DNA of 41,712 nt from a bacterium. GTDB taxonomy: Bacteria; Bacteroidota; Bacteroidia; NS11-12g; UBA955. Both the position numbers and the translations under genes were made by a program. The DNA is taken from the NCBI GenBank assembly GCA_029945665.1, contig JAQSCZ010000023.1:1-41712 (forward strand), written 5' to 3'. The notes below the pieces were generated by a model. That model was not told the DNA's origin. It made no database searches and saw only the letters and a list, made by a program, of their open reading frames with translations. This document shows positions 7,607 through 19,241 of the stretch, one piece after another (the stretch's first letter is position 1; each line of letters opens with the position of its first letter).

Positions 7607-7671
7607 ACCAATAGACCCAGGGAAACCGAGTGGGTCTATTGGTGTTTTATTTAAACAACCTCTCCACTCGG
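7607..7671 (+). terminator. Attenuator-like hairpin between rplL and rpoB, with alternative pairing
   Basis: ACCAATAGACCCA (7607-7619) pairs perfectly over 13 bp with TGGGTCTATTGGT (7631-7643); the loop is 11 nt and GTTTTATTT follows. The short T-tract suggests partial termination. In addition, CCGAGTGG (7626-7633), which spans the loop and the start of the 3' arm, is perfectly complementary to CCACTCGG (7664-7671), so the two helices exclude each other. In E. coli an attenuator also sits between rplL and rpoB; here the structural switch is my inference. Confidence 0.75.
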
Positions 7672-7700
7672 ACATAAAAAAATACTAATTTTTAATAAAA

Positions 7701-10700
7701 TTGGCAACAAAAGTTAAACAACCAAAAAGAATCAATTTCGCATCAATTGATAAGGTAATTGATTATCCTGATTTTCTTGACATTCAATTACAATCATTTA
7801 AAGAATTTTTTCAATTAGAAACACACGTAGACAAACGCACAGATGAAGGTTTGTTCAAGGTTTTTCAAGAAAATTTCCCAATTAATGATACCAGAAATAT
7901 TTTCAATCTTGAATTTTTAGACTATTTCGTGGATCCACCACGTTACTCAATTCAAGAATGCATAGAAAGAGGTCTCACCTACTCGGTGCCTCTGAAAGCA
8001 AAATTAAAACTTTCATGTAACGATCCTGAGCACGAAGATTTTGAAACCATCGTGCAAGATGTTTACTTAGGAACAATCCCATACATGACACCTAGCGGAA
8101 CTTTCGTTATTAATGGTGCTGAAAGGGTTATCGTTTCTCAGTTACACCGTTCACCAGGTGTATTCTTTGGTCAATCATACCATACCAATGGTACCAAATT
8201 GTACAGTGCTCGTGTAATCCCATTCAAGGGTTCATGGATAGAGTTTGCTACAGACGTTAATAATGTCATGTATGCTTACATCGATAGAAAAAAGAAATTC
8301 CCAGTAACCACTTTGCTACGTGCAATTGGTTTTGAATCAGATAAAGATATATTAAATATTTTCGGACTTGCTGAAGAAGTTAAAGTTTCTAAGTCAGGCT
8401 TGAAAAAATACATCGGTAGAAAATTATCCGCAAGGGTACTTCGCACCTGGATTGAAGATTTTGTGGATGAGGATACCGGCGAGGTTGTCTCAATTGAGCG
8501 TAATGAAGTTATCATTGAACGTGATACTTTGTTGGAAAATGATCACATCGATGAAATCGTAGAAGCTGGTGTTAAAACCATTATCTTAAATAAAGAGGAA
8601 GAAGGAAAAAATGATTTCACTATCATTTACAATACACTTCAAAAAGATACTTCGAATAACGGTAAAGAGGCTGTAGAACACATCTACCGTCAATTAAGGA
8701 ATACTGATCCACCAGATGAGGAAACAGCACGTGGTATCATTGAAAGATTATTCTTCTCTGATAAACGTTATGACCTTGGTGATGTTGGTCGTTATAGAAT
8801 TAATAAAAAACTGAATTTAAATACGCCTATGGAGACAAAGGTGTTAACCAATCAGGATATTATTAAAATCATTACTTACCTTATCGAATTAAGTAATAGC
8901 CGTTCTGAAGTGGATGATATTGACCATTTAAGTAACAGACGTGTTAGAACAGTTGGTGAGCAATTGTATGCTCAATTTGGTGTTGGTTTAGCACGTATGG
9001 CCAGAACCATTCGTGAAAAAATGAACATTAGAGATAATGAGGTGTTTACACCAACCGATTTGATCAATGCGCGTTCGTTGTCTTCAGTTATAAATTCATT
9101 CTTTGGTACTAACCAGTTATCTCAATTTATGGATCAAACCAATCCATTGGCTGAGATTACACACAAAAGAAGAATGTCTGCCCTTGGACCAGGTGGTCTT
9201 TCTAGAGAAAGAGCTGGTTTCGAAGTAAGAGACGTTCACTATACACACTATGGTCGTTTATGTACAATCGAAACGCCAGAAGGACCAAACATTGGTTTGA
9301 TTTCATCACTTTGTGTGCATGCTAAAATCAATGGTATGGGCTTTATTGAAACACCTTACAGACCAGTAGAAAATGGTAAAGTAAATGTTCAAAAAGGGGT
9401 AGTATACTTAAGTGCCGAGGAAGAAGATGGTAAAATTATTGCACAATCAAACTCACTAACCAACGAAAAAGGTGAATTCCTTTCTGACGAGGTAAAAGCA
9501 AGATTTGAAGGTGACTTTCCACTTGTTTCACCAGAGAAATTGAATTTCATGGACGTGGCTCCAAATCAAATTGTTTCTATTGCAGCGTCGTTAATTCCTT
9601 TCTTGGAGCATGATGATGCGAATAGAGCCTTGATGGGATCAAACATGCAACGTCAGGCAGTTCCATTGCTTCGTCCACAAGCTCCAATTGTTGGTACTGG
9701 ATTAGAAGAAAGAATTGCAAGAGACTCTAGAACATTAGTATGTGCAGAGAATAACGGTATTGTAGATTATGTTGATTCAACTGAAATCAGAATCCGTTAT
9801 GACTTTACAGAAGATGATGAATTGGTAAGTTTCGCAGGTAACATGAAAACTTATAAACTTACTAAATTCTTAAGAACCAACCAAAGTACTTGTGTGAATC
9901 TTCGTCCAATTGTTAAAAAAGGACAAAGAGTAGCTAAAAACGAAATACTTTGCGAAGGATACGCAACAGAAGGTGGCGAATTGGCCTTAGGTAGAAACTT
10001 AAAAGTGGCATTCATGCCATGGCAGGGTTATAACTTTGAGGATGCGATTGTTATTTCTGAAAAAGTAGTAAGCGACGATTGGTACACTTCACTTCACGTT
10101 GATGAATTTGAATTGGAAGTAAGAGATACCAAACGCGGTGAGGAAGAATTAACCAATGATATTCCAAATGTTAGCGAAGAAGCTACAAAAAACTTGGATG
10201 AAAATGGATTAATCAGAATCGGTGCTGAAATCAAAGAAGGAGATATTATCATAGGTAAAATTACACCAAAAGGTGAAACTGAACCTTCTCCGGAAGAAAA
10301 ATTATTAAGAGCTATATTTGGTGATAAAGCTGGTGATGTTAAAGATGCATCGCTTAAGGCACCACCATCAACTGAAGGTGTAGTTATTGATAAAAAATTA
10401 TTCAGCAGAACGAAAAAAGAAAAAGGTGCTAAAGCTGAAGAAAAAGCTAAACTTGCTAAAAGCGAAGTTGAATATGGTAAAAACATGGAGAAATTAAAAG
10501 AAATCCTTGTTCAAAAATTATTCAAAGTTTTAAATGGCAAAACATCTTCAGGTGTTCACAGTGTTTTTGGTGAGGAAATGATTCCTAAAGGAACTAAATT
10601 CTCTCTGAAAAATTTAGGTTCGGTAGATTATACCAATGTAAATTATGCTAGCTGGACTTCTGATGCTGAAAAAAACGCAACCGTTAATCAAATTCTTAAA

Positions 10701-11516
10701 AACTATAAATCAGCTTCGACTGAAATATATGCAACCCATAGAAGAGAGTATTATGCAATAACTGTAGGTGATGAATTACCAACGGGTATATTGAAAATGG
10801 CTAAAGTTTATGTGGCGCAAAAACGTAAGTTGAAAGTTGGAGATAAGATGGCTGGTCGTCACGGTAACAAAGGTATTGTAGCAAGAATCGTTCGTAAAGA
10901 AGATATGCCATTCTTGGAAGACGGAACACCAGTAGATATCGTATTGAATCCACTTGGGGTGCCTTCAAGGATGAACTTGGGTCAGATTTATGAAACTGTA
11001 TTAGGTTGGGCTGGTCTTGAATTAGGTTTGAAATTTGCAACGCCAATTTTTGATGGTGCATCTCCTGCTCAAATCGATGAGTATATAGAAGAAGCTAAAT
11101 TACCTAAAAATGGTCAAGTATATCTATACGACGGCTTATCTGGTGAGAGATTCCACCAACCAACTACTGTAGGTGTAATTTACATGCTTAAATTGGGTCA
11201 CATGGTTGATGATAAAATGCACGCGCGTTCTATTGGACCATACTCAATGATTACACAACAGCCATTGGGTGGTAAAGCTCAGTTCGGTGGTCAGCGTTTT
11301 GGTGAGATGGAGGTTTGGGCGTTAGAAGCATTCGGTGCTGCTAATATCTTAAGAGAAATCCTTACCATCAAATCGGATGATATCATGGGTAGAGCGAAAA
11401 CTTACGAAGCAATTGTTAAAGGTGACAATATCACACAAATCGGTATTCCTGAATCATTCAATGTATTGATTCACGAGTTAAGAGGTCTTGGTATTGAAAT
11501 GAGTTTCGAAGAATAA
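7701..11516 (+). CDS. rpoB: RNA polymerase beta subunit
   Basis: This is the catalytic-core beta subunit, 1271 aa, typical length for Bacteroidota. It shows the fork/rifampicin region ([19 protein letters not shown] and the [14 protein letters not shown] stretch near residue 500), [12 protein letters not shown] in the active-site region and the C-terminal clamp-binding end. The start codon is TTG at 7701. Upstream the frame has ATA, TTA and TTT and then a TAA stop at 7686, and no ATG lies near. The resulting start ([15 protein letters not shown]) matches related RpoB proteins. It is co-transcribed with rpoC after a 46-bp gap, and is preceded by the attenuator-like hairpin at 7607. Confidence 0.98.
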   Translation: MATKVKQPKRINFASIDKVIDYPDFLDIQLQSFKEFFQLETHVDKRTDEGLFKVFQENFPINDTRNIFNLEFLDYFVDPPRYSIQECIERGLTYSVPLKAKLKLSCNDPEHEDFETIVQDVYLGTIPYMTPSGTFVINGAERVIVSQLHRSPGVFFGQSYHTNGTKLYSARVIPFKGSWIEFATDVNNVMYAYIDRKKKFPVTTLLRAIGFESDKDILNIFGLAEEVKVSKSGLKKYIGRKLSARVLRTWIEDFVDEDTGEVVSIERNEVIIERDTLLENDHIDEIVEAGVKTIILNKEEEGKNDFTIIYNTLQKDTSNNGKEAVEHIYRQLRNTDPPDEETARGIIERLFFSDKRYDLGDVGRYRINKKLNLNTPMETKVLTNQDIIKIITYLIELSNSRSEVDDIDHLSNRRVRTVGEQLYAQFGVGLARMARTIREKMNIRDNEVFTPTDLINARSLSSVINSFFGTNQLSQFMDQTNPLAEITHKRRMSALGPGGLSRERAGFEVRDVHYTHYGRLCTIETPEGPNIGLISSLCVHAKINGMGFIETPYRPVENGKVNVQKGVVYLSAEEEDGKIIAQSNSLTNEKGEFLSDEVKARFEGDFPLVSPEKLNFMDVAPNQIVSIAASLIPFLEHDDANRALMGSNMQRQAVPLLRPQAPIVGTGLEERIARDSRTLVCAENNGIVDYVDSTEIRIRYDFTEDDELVSFAGNMKTYKLTKFLRTNQSTCVNLRPIVKKGQRVAKNEILCEGYATEGGELALGRNLKVAFMPWQGYNFEDAIVISEKVVSDDWYTSLHVDEFELEVRDTKRGEEELTNDIPNVSEEATKNLDENGLIRIGAEIKEGDIIIGKITPKGETEPSPEEKLLRAIFGDKAGDVKDASLKAPPSTEGVVIDKKLFSRTKKEKGAKAEEKAKLAKSEVEYGKNMEKLKEILVQKLFKVLNGKTSSGVHSVFGEEMIPKGTKFSLKNLGSVDYTNVNYASWTSDAEKNATVNQILKNYKSASTEIYATHRREYYAITVGDELPTGILKMAKVYVAQKRKLKVGDKMAGRHGNKGIVARIVRKEDMPFLEDGTPVDIVLNPLGVPSRMNLGQIYETVLGWAGLELGLKFATPIFDGASPAQIDEYIEEAKLPKNGQVYLYDGLSGERFHQPTTVGVIYMLKLGHMVDDKMHARSIGPYSMITQQPLGGKAQFGGQRFGEMEVWALEAFGAANILREILTIKSDDIMGRAKTYEAIVKGDNITQIGIPESFNVLIHELRGLGIEMSFEE

Positions 11517-11562
11517 TTAAATAGGGAATTTAAAGTTTCACAAACAGTATTAAAAACATCAA

Positions 11563-14500
11563 ATGTCAACTATAAAAAAGAGTCAAAAAATTAAAAGCAA
11601 CTTTACCAAAATTCGTATTGGTTTAGCTTCGCCTGAAAATATTCTGCAAAAATCGTTTGGAGAGGTTACCAAACCGGAAACCATTAATTACAGAAGTTAT
11701 AAGCCTGAAATGGGTGGATTATTCTGTGAGCGTATTTTTGGACCAATCAAAGACTACGAATGCCATTGCGGAAAATACAAACGTATCCGTTACAAAGGAA
11801 TCGTATGCGACAGATGTGGTGTTGAAGTAACAGAAAAGAAAGTAAGACGTGAACGCATGGGCCACATTAAATTGGTGGTGCCTGTTGCCCATATCTGGTA
11901 TTTCCGTTCATTGCCAAATAAAATTGGTTATTTATTGGGATTAAGTACCAAAAAATTAGACATGGTTGTTTATTACGAACGCTATGTTGTTATTCAAAAA
12001 GGGGAGCACGAGACAGTTAATAATTTAGACCTATTAACAGAAGAAGAGTATTTGGATATCTTAGATAAATTACCAAAAGAAAATCAATACCTCGAAGATA
12101 CAGACCCTAAAAAGTTTGTAGCTAAAATGGGTGCTGAAGCTCTTTGGGAATTATTGAGCAGAACAGATTTGGATGGATTGAGCTATAGCTTAAGAAACCA
12201 AGCGGCTACTGAAACCTCTCAACAACGTAAAGCTGAAGCTTTAAAACGTTTGAAAGTAATTGAAAGTTTCCGTTCTGCAAACAGAGACAACCATATCAAT
12301 CGTCCAGAATGGATGATCTTGAAAATGTTACCAGTTATTCCACCAGAATTAAGACCATTGGTGCCTTTGGAAGGTGGAAGATTTGCAACTTCAGATTTGA
12401 ATGATTTATACAGAAGGGTTATTATTCGTAACAACCGTTTGAAAAGATTAATTGAAATTAAAGCACCAGAAGTAATTCTAAGAAACGAAAAAAGGATGTT
12501 GCAGGAATCTGTAGATTCCCTTTTAGATAATACTAGAAGAGCTAGTGCTGTAAAATCAGAAGGTAACCGTCCTTTAAAATCTCTAAGTGATATGCTTAAA
12601 GGTAAACAAGGTCGTTTCCGTTTAAACCTTTTGGGTAAAAGGGTGGATTATTCAGGACGTTCTGTAATTGTTGTTGGACCAAAACTTAAATTAAGTGAGT
12701 GCGGTTTACCAAAAGCAATGGCGGCTGAGTTATTCAAGCCGTTTGTTATTCGTAAATTAATCGAAAGAGGTATTGTTAAAACGGTTAAATCTGCAAAGAA
12801 AATCGTTGACAAAAAAGAACCTATCATTTGGGAAATATTAGAGAATATTTTAAAAGGACACCCAGTTCTTTTAAATAGAGCTCCAACGCTACACAGATTG
12901 GGTATACAAGCGTTCCAACCGAAATTAATTGAAGGAAAAGCAATTCAATTGCACCCCTTAACTTGTACTGGTTTTAACGCGGATTTTGACGGTGACCAAA
13001 TGGCTGTTCACGTTCCATTGGGCAATGCTGCCATTTTGGAAGCTCAGTTGTTAATGTTGGCACCACACAATATTCTTAACCCTGCTAACGGTTCTCCAAT
13101 CACCGTGCCTTCTCAGGATATGGTGCTTGGTTTATACTATATTACCAAAGGAAGAAAATCTACACCTGAACAACATGTTGCTGGTGAAGGTATCACTTTC
13201 TATTCTCCAGAAGAGGTAATCATTGCATTCAACGAAGGCAAAGCGAACCTTAATGCATTTATTAAATGTAGATTGAAGGATTTGGACGAGAATGGTAAAG
13301 AAGGTATTAAAATAATCGAAACCACTGTTGGTAGAGTTATTTTCAATCAAGTAGTGCCAGACGGTGTTGGTTATATCAATCAATTACTAACTAAAAAATC
13401 GTTAAGAGATATTATTTCTATTTTCGTAAAAGAAGTAGGGGTAGCACGTACATCTAAATTCTTAGATGATATCAAAGATTTAGGTTTCCACTATGCATTC
13501 AAAGGTGGTTTGTCATTTAACTTAAGTTATGTGGCGATTCCAGATGCTAAAGTGAAATTAATTGAGCAAGCTAGAAAAGAAGTTGACGAGATTAAATTTA
13601 ACTACGAAAATGGTTTCATTACCAACAACGAACGTTATAACCAAGTTATTGATATCTGGACCAGAATTAACTCACAAGTGGGTGAAATTCTATTGAAAGA
13701 ATTGGCTGAAAATAACCAAGGTTTCAATCCAGTATATATGATGTTGGATTCTGGCGCAAGGGGTTCTAAAGAGCAAATTCGTCAGTTAGGTGGTATGAGG
13801 GGATTGATGGCAAAACCACAAAAGAACATTGGTGGTGGTGTCGGTGAGATTATCGAGAACCCAATTTTATCTAACTTTAAAGAAGGTTTATCAGTATTAG
13901 AGTACTTTATCTCTACCCACGGTGCTCGTAAAGGTTTGGCGGATACAGCGTTAAAAACTGCCGATGCTGGTTACCTTACACGTAGGTTGCATGACGTTGC
14001 TCAAGATGTAATTATAACAGAATTTGATTGTGGTACTTTAAGAGGTTTGGCTTTAACAGCATTGAAAGACAATGACGATGTTGTGGAAAGTTTATACGAA
14101 CGTATCTTGGGTAGAACAGGTTTATATGATACTTACCATCCTGAAACCAATGCTTTAATAGTTGAAGCAGGTTCTGAAATTACTGAGGAATTGGCTAAAG
14201 AAATTGAAAAAAGTGGTATCGAAGAAATGGAAATTCGTTCTGTATTAACTTGCGAAACTAAAAGTGGTGTTTGTGCTAAATGTTATGGCAGAAACCTAGC
14301 AAATGGTCGCATGGTGCAGATGGGTGAGGCAGTAGGTGTTATTGCGGCTCAATCAATTGGTGAGCCAGGTACACAGTTGACATTGCGTACATTCCACGTG
14401 GGTGGTACTGCAAGTAGTATTGCTGCTGAATCTCAAATTATTTCTAGATTCGAAGGTATTGTTAGTTTCGATGAATTGAAAACAGTAACGATTGAAAAGG

Positions 14501-15888
14501 TAGATGAAGAATCAGGTGAAAAAGTAGCCGCAGAAATTAACTTAAGCAGAAGTGCTGAAGCAAGAATTCTAGAGCCTAAAACCAAGAATATTTTAGTTAC
14601 TTTCAATATTCCTTATGGATCATTCGTATACATTAAAGAAGGTGATAAAGTTAAAAAAGGCACGAGAATTTGTTCTTGGGATCCTTATAACGCGGTAATC
14701 CTTTCTGACTTAGCTGGTAAAATTAGCTATGAAAATATTATAGATGGTATCACTTTCAGAGAAGAAAATGATGAGGTAACTGGTTATGGTGAAAAAGTAA
14801 TTATCGAAACAAAAGATAAAACCAAATCTCCTTCAATCAAAATCATTGGTAAAGACAAAACAATTTTAAAAGAAATTAACTTACCAGTTGGTGCTCACAT
14901 CTCTGTTAACGATGGCGCGTCAATTAAAGCAGGTGACATTATTGCAAAAATACCGCGTTCTGCGCGTGGTACACGAGATATCACAGGTGGTTTGCCACGT
15001 GTAACTGAATTGTTCGAAGCGCGTAATCCATCGAATCCAGCGACAGTATCTGAAATTGATGGTGTTGTAACTTATGGTGGTATTAAACGTGGTAACAGAG
15101 AAGTAACCATTACAAGTAAAGATGGCGAGCAAAAGCATTATATGATTGCTTTATCTAAACATATTTTTGTTCAGGATAACGACTTTATTAAAGCTGGTTT
15201 GCCATTGTCTGATGGAGCAATTACTCCACAAGATATTTTGAGAATTCAAGGTCCTACTGCCGTACAACGTTATATCTTGAATGGTATTCAAGAAGTATAC
15301 CGTCTGCAAGGTGTTAAAATCAATGATAAACACATTGAGATTATTGTAAGACAAATGATGCAAAAAATGGAGGTTATCGAGCCAGGTGATACGCACTTCT
15401 TAGAAGGTGAAATCGTTGAGAAGTTTGAATTGTTCAAAGAAAATGATTGGGTATATGACCGTAAATTAGTGCTTGATGCTGGTGATTCTGAAAAATTAAA
15501 AATTGGACAAATTATTTCTCTAAGAGAATTGAGAGAAGAGAATAGTTCACTGAAACGTCAGGATAAAAAGCAAGTAATGGTTCGTGATGCTGTAACTGCA
15601 ACTGCAGATTCAGTATTGCAAGGTATTACAAGAGCATCATTAGCAACACGTAGTTTCATGAGTGCGGCTTCGTTCCAAGAAACAACCAAAGTGCTAAATG
15701 AAGCAGCTATTGCAGGTAAAGTAGATGAAATGCGTGGATTGAAAGAAAACGTTATTGTTGGTCACTTAATTCCTGCGGGTACTGGTATGCGTGCATACGA
15801 TGGTATCATTGTAGGTAGTCAAGAAGAATATGACCGTTTAATGGCATCCAAAGCAGAGGGCGAAGCAGCTAAATTAGCAGCGAACTAA
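11563..15888 (+). CDS. rpoC: RNA polymerase beta' subunit
   Basis: This is the beta' catalytic subunit, 1441 aa. The N-terminal zinc ribbon has C67, C69, C82 and C85 (CHCG and CDRCG). The Mg2+-binding active-site motif NADFDGD lies at 472-478 with D474, D476 and D478. The second zinc site is visible in the CETKSG/CAKCYGR stretch (near residue 905), followed by the bridge-helix and trigger-loop region ([18 protein letters not shown]). A bidirectional terminator shared with the convergent TonB-family gene follows. Confidence 0.99.
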   Translation: MSTIKKSQKIKSNFTKIRIGLASPENILQKSFGEVTKPETINYRSYKPEMGGLFCERIFGPIKDYECHCGKYKRIRYKGIVCDRCGVEVTEKKVRRERMGHIKLVVPVAHIWYFRSLPNKIGYLLGLSTKKLDMVVYYERYVVIQKGEHETVNNLDLLTEEEYLDILDKLPKENQYLEDTDPKKFVAKMGAEALWELLSRTDLDGLSYSLRNQAATETSQQRKAEALKRLKVIESFRSANRDNHINRPEWMILKMLPVIPPELRPLVPLEGGRFATSDLNDLYRRVIIRNNRLKRLIEIKAPEVILRNEKRMLQESVDSLLDNTRRASAVKSEGNRPLKSLSDMLKGKQGRFRLNLLGKRVDYSGRSVIVVGPKLKLSECGLPKAMAAELFKPFVIRKLIERGIVKTVKSAKKIVDKKEPIIWEILENILKGHPVLLNRAPTLHRLGIQAFQPKLIEGKAIQLHPLTCTGFNADFDGDQMAVHVPLGNAAILEAQLLMLAPHNILNPANGSPITVPSQDMVLGLYYITKGRKSTPEQHVAGEGITFYSPEEVIIAFNEGKANLNAFIKCRLKDLDENGKEGIKIIETTVGRVIFNQVVPDGVGYINQLLTKKSLRDIISIFVKEVGVARTSKFLDDIKDLGFHYAFKGGLSFNLSYVAIPDAKVKLIEQARKEVDEIKFNYENGFITNNERYNQVIDIWTRINSQVGEILLKELAENNQGFNPVYMMLDSGARGSKEQIRQLGGMRGLMAKPQKNIGGGVGEIIENPILSNFKEGLSVLEYFISTHGARKGLADTALKTADAGYLTRRLHDVAQDVIITEFDCGTLRGLALTALKDNDDVVESLYERILGRTGLYDTYHPETNALIVEAGSEITEELAKEIEKSGIEEMEIRSVLTCETKSGVCAKCYGRNLANGRMVQMGEAVGVIAAQSIGEPGTQLTLRTFHVGGTASSIAAESQIISRFEGIVSFDELKTVTIEKVDEESGEKVAAEINLSRSAEARILEPKTKNILVTFNIPYGSFVYIKEGDKVKKGTRICSWDPYNAVILSDLAGKISYENIIDGITFREENDEVTGYGEKVIIETKDKTKSPSIKIIGKDKTILKEINLPVGAHISVNDGASIKAGDIIAKIPRSARGTRDITGGLPRVTELFEARNPSNPATVSEIDGVVTYGGIKRGNREVTITSKDGEQKHYMIALSKHIFVQDNDFIKAGLPLSDGAITPQDILRIQGPTAVQRYILNGIQEVYRLQGVKINDKHIEIIVRQMMQKMEVIEPGDTHFLEGEIVEKFELFKENDWVYDRKLVLDAGDSEKLKIGQIISLRELREENSSLKRQDKKQVMVRDAVTATADSVLQGITRASLATRSFMSAASFQETTKVLNEAAIAGKVDEMRGLKENVIVGHLIPAGTGMRAYDGIIVGSQEEYDRLMASKAEGEAAKLAAN

Positions 15889-15910
15889 TCGTCAAAAATT
15901 ATAATAAAAA

Positions 15911-15943
15911 AAACCTCCGAAATGTTTCGGAGGTTTTTTTTTT
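15911..15943. terminator. Bidirectional terminator after rpoC
   Basis: AAACCTCCGAAA (15911-15922) and TTTCGGAGGTTT (15925-15936) form a 12-bp stem with a minimal loop, followed on the plus strand by a run of T to 15943. Read on the minus strand it also ends in a T-run, so it can end both rpoC and the converging gene at 15961-16776. Confidence 0.9.
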
Positions 15944-15960
15944 GAAGAATCGTTTTTCTC

Positions 15961-16776
15961 TTAATTAATATTAAAGCTTAAAGGTATAATACACCATACC
16001 CTAACTTTCTGTCCATTCTGTTTGCCTGGGTTGAACCGTGGCATTTTTTTTACGAGTGCAATTGCTGCATCGTCTAATACTTTATAGTGGCTAGATTTCG
16101 AAACACTTATTTGCTCGAGCGAACCATCAGTGTTTACAACAAATCTGATTTCACAATCTCCTTCCAATTCATCGATTCGGGCTGCTTCAGGATAAATCAA
16201 ATGGTCTTCTATAAATCGGTCAAAGGCGTCTTGACCACCAAAATAGGATGGTAATTCTCCCTCGTATCCATAAGGATCCATTACGCCAGGGCCTTTTTCA
16301 GGTCCTGCAGGCTGCGAAGGTCCACTTCCGTTAGGATCTGAAACAATTGTTAGACTAAAAGGACCATTGTCAATTGGGGTAAAATTGGTGTTAGGGTTTG
16401 GTTTCAAAACTTCTGTTCTTGTAGTGTCAATTTCAGTAGACAATAAAGTTGAATTTGTAGGATGCGAAGCTGATTTGGGCGGATTGCGAACAGGTGTTTT
16501 TAATGTTTTTATTTCGTCTTTTAAGGGTTGAATTGGGGACATCGGTTGAGATATTATGACCGTCGGTTCCTTAATGGTTTCAATTATTAAGCCTAAACTT
16601 CTAAGAATGGCGGGCATAAAAAAGACAGAGATAAAGAAACCACTGCAAATAAATAAGGCCCTTAGTTGATTCTTTTCTGCGGTCTGTCGTAAGATGAAAG
16701 CACCGTAATTTTTGTTTCTGTTGTCAAATACAATTTCGTCCATTGAGAGGACGTGGTAATTAATTTTACTTTCCAT
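15961..16776 (-). CDS. TonB-family energy-transducing protein
   Basis: This is an inner-membrane protein likely to pass proton-motive force to outer-membrane receptors. The N-terminus has the phylum-typical segment with VFDNRNKNYGAFILRQ (residues 16-31), one membrane helix at about 40-60, then a periplasmic linker rich in Pro, Ser and Thr. The C-terminal TonB domain (about 180-271) includes YPEAARIDELEGDCEIRFVV and the final beta strand. The length (271 aa) is normal. It converges on rpoC. No ExbB or ExbD gene is nearby, so its partners must be encoded elsewhere. It is one of several TonB paralogues expected in such a genome. Confidence 0.9.
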   Translation of the reverse strand: MESKINYHVLSMDEIVFDNRNKNYGAFILRQTAEKNQLRALFICSGFFISVFFMPAILRSLGLIIETIKEPTVIISQPMSPIQPLKDEIKTLKTPVRNPPKSASHPTNSTLLSTEIDTTRTEVLKPNPNTNFTPIDNGPFSLTIVSDPNGSGPSQPAGPEKGPGVMDPYGYEGELPSYFGGQDAFDRFIEDHLIYPEAARIDELEGDCEIRFVVNTDGSLEQISVSKSSHYKVLDDAAIALVKKMPRFNPGKQNGQKVRVWCIIPLSFNIN

Positions 16777-16947
16777 AACATTTTTTGATTTTTATAATAC
16801 AATTGATTTAAAGTTGAATACAAGATTTGAGTAAAAAGTAAATTTAAATAATACATAATGTTTTGATTTATATTGACAACGTAAATGGTGGATTTTATAT
16901 TGTCATTATTTAGTCATATTCATAAAAGATATTTTAATTCAGAACTG

Positions 16948-16979
16948 TTGCCATACAATATTTTCTCAAATTAAATTTG
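16948..16979 (+). promoter_or_regulatory. Promoter of the ECF sigma factor gene
   Basis: TTG (16948-16950), a 21-bp spacer and TAAATTTG (16972-16979) match the Bacteroidota consensus. Transcription should start at about 16984-16986, leaving only about 8 nt before the predicted TTG start at 16993. Confidence 0.75.
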
Positions 16980-16992
16980 TAGCTTCGCATCC

Positions 16993-17547
16993 TTGAAGGA
17001 TAAAATTGAAATAACAGAAGAGCAATTGGTTTTTGCATTAAGAAGCAAAAGCACTGTTGCCTTCGAAATATTATACGATAGATATTCAGCTTTGATTTAT
17101 GGTATTATTAACAAGATAGTAAATAATACAGAATTTGCAGAGGATGCTACCCAAGAAACGTTTATAAAGATTTATAATAATATTGAAAAGTTTGACGCCA
17201 CTAAAGCAAGATTTGCTACTTGGTTAATCAATATCGCGCGTAATACAGCCCTTGATGTGATTAAATCTAAAAACTATAATCACTCGGCTAAAAACCAAAA
17301 TGTAGAAGATGTCGTAAATACTGTAGACAGACAAAAACAAACCCAAGTAGCAGTTGATACAATAGATGTAAAAAAACATGTTGGCTTATTAGAGCCTGAT
17401 TTACAATTATTGGTTGAATTGTTCTATTTCAAAGCCTATACCCAGCAGGATATAGCTGATGAACTGAATATGCCACTTGGAACTGTCAAAACTAAAATGA
17501 GAAAAGCACTGGAAGTATTACGTAAACATTACCTTGACAAGCCATGA
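16993..17547 (+). CDS. ECF RNA polymerase sigma factor
   Basis: This is a group IV sigma factor, 184 aa, that redirects RNA polymerase to a stress regulon. Region 2 lies at about residues 20-90, with AEDATQETFIKIY and FATWLINIARN. Region 4 lies at about 125-180, with the helix-turn-helix around TQQDIADELNMPLGTVKTKM. It starts with TTG at 16993; no ATG lies upstream in frame after the promoter. The anti-sigma gene overlaps by 4 bp (ATGA), which indicates translational coupling. The pairing with an RskA-like protein suggests a SigK-type signalling unit. Confidence 0.93.
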   Translation: MKDKIEITEEQLVFALRSKSTVAFEILYDRYSALIYGIINKIVNNTEFAEDATQETFIKIYNNIEKFDATKARFATWLINIARNTALDVIKSKNYNHSAKNQNVEDVVNTVDRQKQTQVAVDTIDVKKHVGLLEPDLQLLVELFYFKAYTQQDIADELNMPLGTVKTKMRKALEVLRKHYLDKP

Positions 17548-18332
17548 CACTAGAAGAATTAAAAAACGGGGACCAATTGAACCTTTATTTAATGGGGTTA
17601 TTGCCAGAGCAGGAAGCATTGGAAGTAGAAAATTTATTGATTAATAATCCTGAGTTATTAATTGAAAGCAAGGACACAGAAGATGCTCTTCTAGGTTACG
17701 CGAATGAATTTAGACAAACTCCTCCACCATCATTAAAATCTAAAATAATGGGAGAGATAGAGACGCTTAATCAAGCGAACATTGTAACTCAAAAAGCACC
17801 AATAGAAATAAAAAAGAGTTTTAATTGGTACAGTATTGCAGCGAGTGTTTTACTTTGTGTGAGTGTTGGCTTAGGTTATACATTGGTTCAGAAGAATGCA
17901 AGAATAGATGATTTGACTGCTAAAATAGTTGCTAATGATTTACAATTAGCCGAAAATAATTCAACAACAGCCTCTTATCGCGAAACACTCAATAGTTTGT
18001 ATCAGAACGACGTGCAACAGGTTAAGTTAAAAAGTACAGATACAGCTAAGAATGTATTCGCAACTTTCTTTTACAATAAATCAAAAAAACAACTGTTGAT
18101 ACACCAAGGTAATTTAGAGGAAAGAAGAGATGGTATGCAATATCAGGTTTGGGCGCTTATAGATGGCAAACCGATCAGTGCAGGGGTATTCGATGCTGCA
18201 TCAGATTCAGATTCTTTAAAAGTGATAAAAACTGATTTAAATGCCCAGTTGTTTGCAGTTAGTATTGAAAAGCGGGGAGGAGCAGAAACTCCAACACCTG
18301 AGCGTATCATATTGATCTCTGGGAGGATTTAA
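17544..18332 (+). CDS. RskA-like transmembrane anti-sigma factor
   Basis: Likely holds the preceding sigma factor inactive at the membrane until a signal triggers its proteolysis. The N-terminal 90 residues are the cytoplasmic sigma-binding part, with LYLMGLLPEQEALEVE at 14-29. One membrane helix spans about 95-115. The periplasmic RskA domain (about 120-262) carries the hallmark YQVWALIDGKPISAGVFD. No zinc-binding HxxxCxxC motif is seen, which fits the RskA type rather than ZAS proteins. It overlaps the sigma gene by 4 bp. The inducing signal is unknown. Confidence 0.9.
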   Translation: MTLEELKNGDQLNLYLMGLLPEQEALEVENLLINNPELLIESKDTEDALLGYANEFRQTPPPSLKSKIMGEIETLNQANIVTQKAPIEIKKSFNWYSIAASVLLCVSVGLGYTLVQKNARIDDLTAKIVANDLQLAENNSTTASYRETLNSLYQNDVQQVKLKSTDTAKNVFATFFYNKSKKQLLIHQGNLEERRDGMQYQVWALIDGKPISAGVFDAASDSDSLKVIKTDLNAQLFAVSIEKRGGAETPTPERIILISGRI

Positions 18333-18541
18333 ACTACGCTGTTGTCGTGATTATGAGCAACATTTTTAAATTGGTGCAATCTTTTTTAATTGAATTTGCG
18401 GATAAGATAAGCTAACAGAAACAAAGTTATTTCCGGAATTGTTTTCTAAATTATTCCTTTAGTTAGCTCCATAAAATTAATCCATTACAATCAATAATTA
18501 AGGCCCATTTTAATAAAAATATTGGTGCATTGATAGATAAA

Positions 18542-19027
18542 TTATTTGGATATAATTGGAATCCAAATATCCTCCTCCGAATTTGGGTCATTGTATTTGT
18601 ATAATTCACCAAGTATTTCGAAATGGGGACGTATATCTAAGTTATAGTTAGAAGCGGGCAACCATTCCATGAAAATGTAGTTGTAGATTTCTGATGCATT
18701 TGAGGCATCGCCAATGAAATGGAAAACAGCATATAATCCTTCAGGTATAACTAAGGTGGACATACCGCTTGGTACGTTCTCGAAATTTGGAACTTCGCGA
18801 CAAGCCCATTTTTCAAATGGATTATTCGGACTAAAATTTTTGAAAAAATCGATAGGATAAAGTTGCACTGAATATAATGTCGTGCCTATCGCGTTCTTAA
18901 TTTCATTGCGCAGTGGCATAAAATGGTTCCATAACGTATAAGTGGAATTGTCGTTGAAAGAAATTGTTCGGTAATGTCCAACCAGGTTTTTTGTAGCAAT
19001 GGTATGAAATGTTGGCTGTGTTTGCAT
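18542..19027 (-). CDS. GyrI-like/effector-binding domain protein
   Basis: The 161-aa product resembles stand-alone GyrI-like (AraC effector-binding, SOUL-fold) proteins. It has a two-repeat alpha/beta layout with the typical P-x-G-x-YAVF strand (VIPEGLYAVFHFIGD, residues 93-107), the conserved FMEWLPASNY turn and the end ILGELYKYNDPNSEEDIWIPI. Such domains bind small hydrophobic ligands or, in SbmC, inhibit gyrase. There is no DNA-binding domain here, so it is not a regulator by itself. It is alone, with a -7 element (19057-19064). Confidence 0.8.
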   Translation of the reverse strand: MQTQPTFHTIATKNLVGHYRTISFNDNSTYTLWNHFMPLRNEIKNAIGTTLYSVQLYPIDFFKNFSPNNPFEKWACREVPNFENVPSGMSTLVIPEGLYAVFHFIGDASNASEIYNYIFMEWLPASNYNLDIRPHFEILGELYKYNDPNSEEDIWIPIISK

Positions 19028-19056
19028 AACGGAAATTGAAATTTTAATTATTCCTG

Positions 19057-19064
19057 CAAAGATA
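19057..19064 (-). promoter_or_regulatory. -7 element of the GyrI-like gene
   Basis: Read on the minus strand this is TATCTTTG, an exact TAnnTTTG match 30 bp upstream of the start at 19027. No TTG is found at the right spacing upstream. Confidence 0.5.
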
Positions 19065-19203
19065 ATAAATTCTATATTGGATTTGTAATTATCTAAATAT
19101 TTAACAAACCTTCAATTCTTCTACTATTTGTCTATTAATGCTTTGTGCTCATGAAATTGATTCTCTTTTTCGGACCATTGTGATAGTATGTTGACTTATT
19201 AAT

Positions 19204-19211
19204 TATATTTG
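19204..19211 (+). promoter_or_regulatory. -7 element of the lipoprotein gene at 19242
   Basis: TATATTTG matches TAnnTTTG, 30 bp before the ATG. The nearest upstream TTG (19178-19180) is 23 bp away, slightly longer than the usual spacer. Confidence 0.5.
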
Positions 19212-19241
19212 TAAAAGTGTCTTTTTGATATCGTTGTATTC

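Noticed and set aside
10094-10486. 130-codon minus-strand frame inside rpoB
   Set aside because: It is a serine/leucine-rich shadow of a lysine/glutamate-rich part of rpoB on the other strand.
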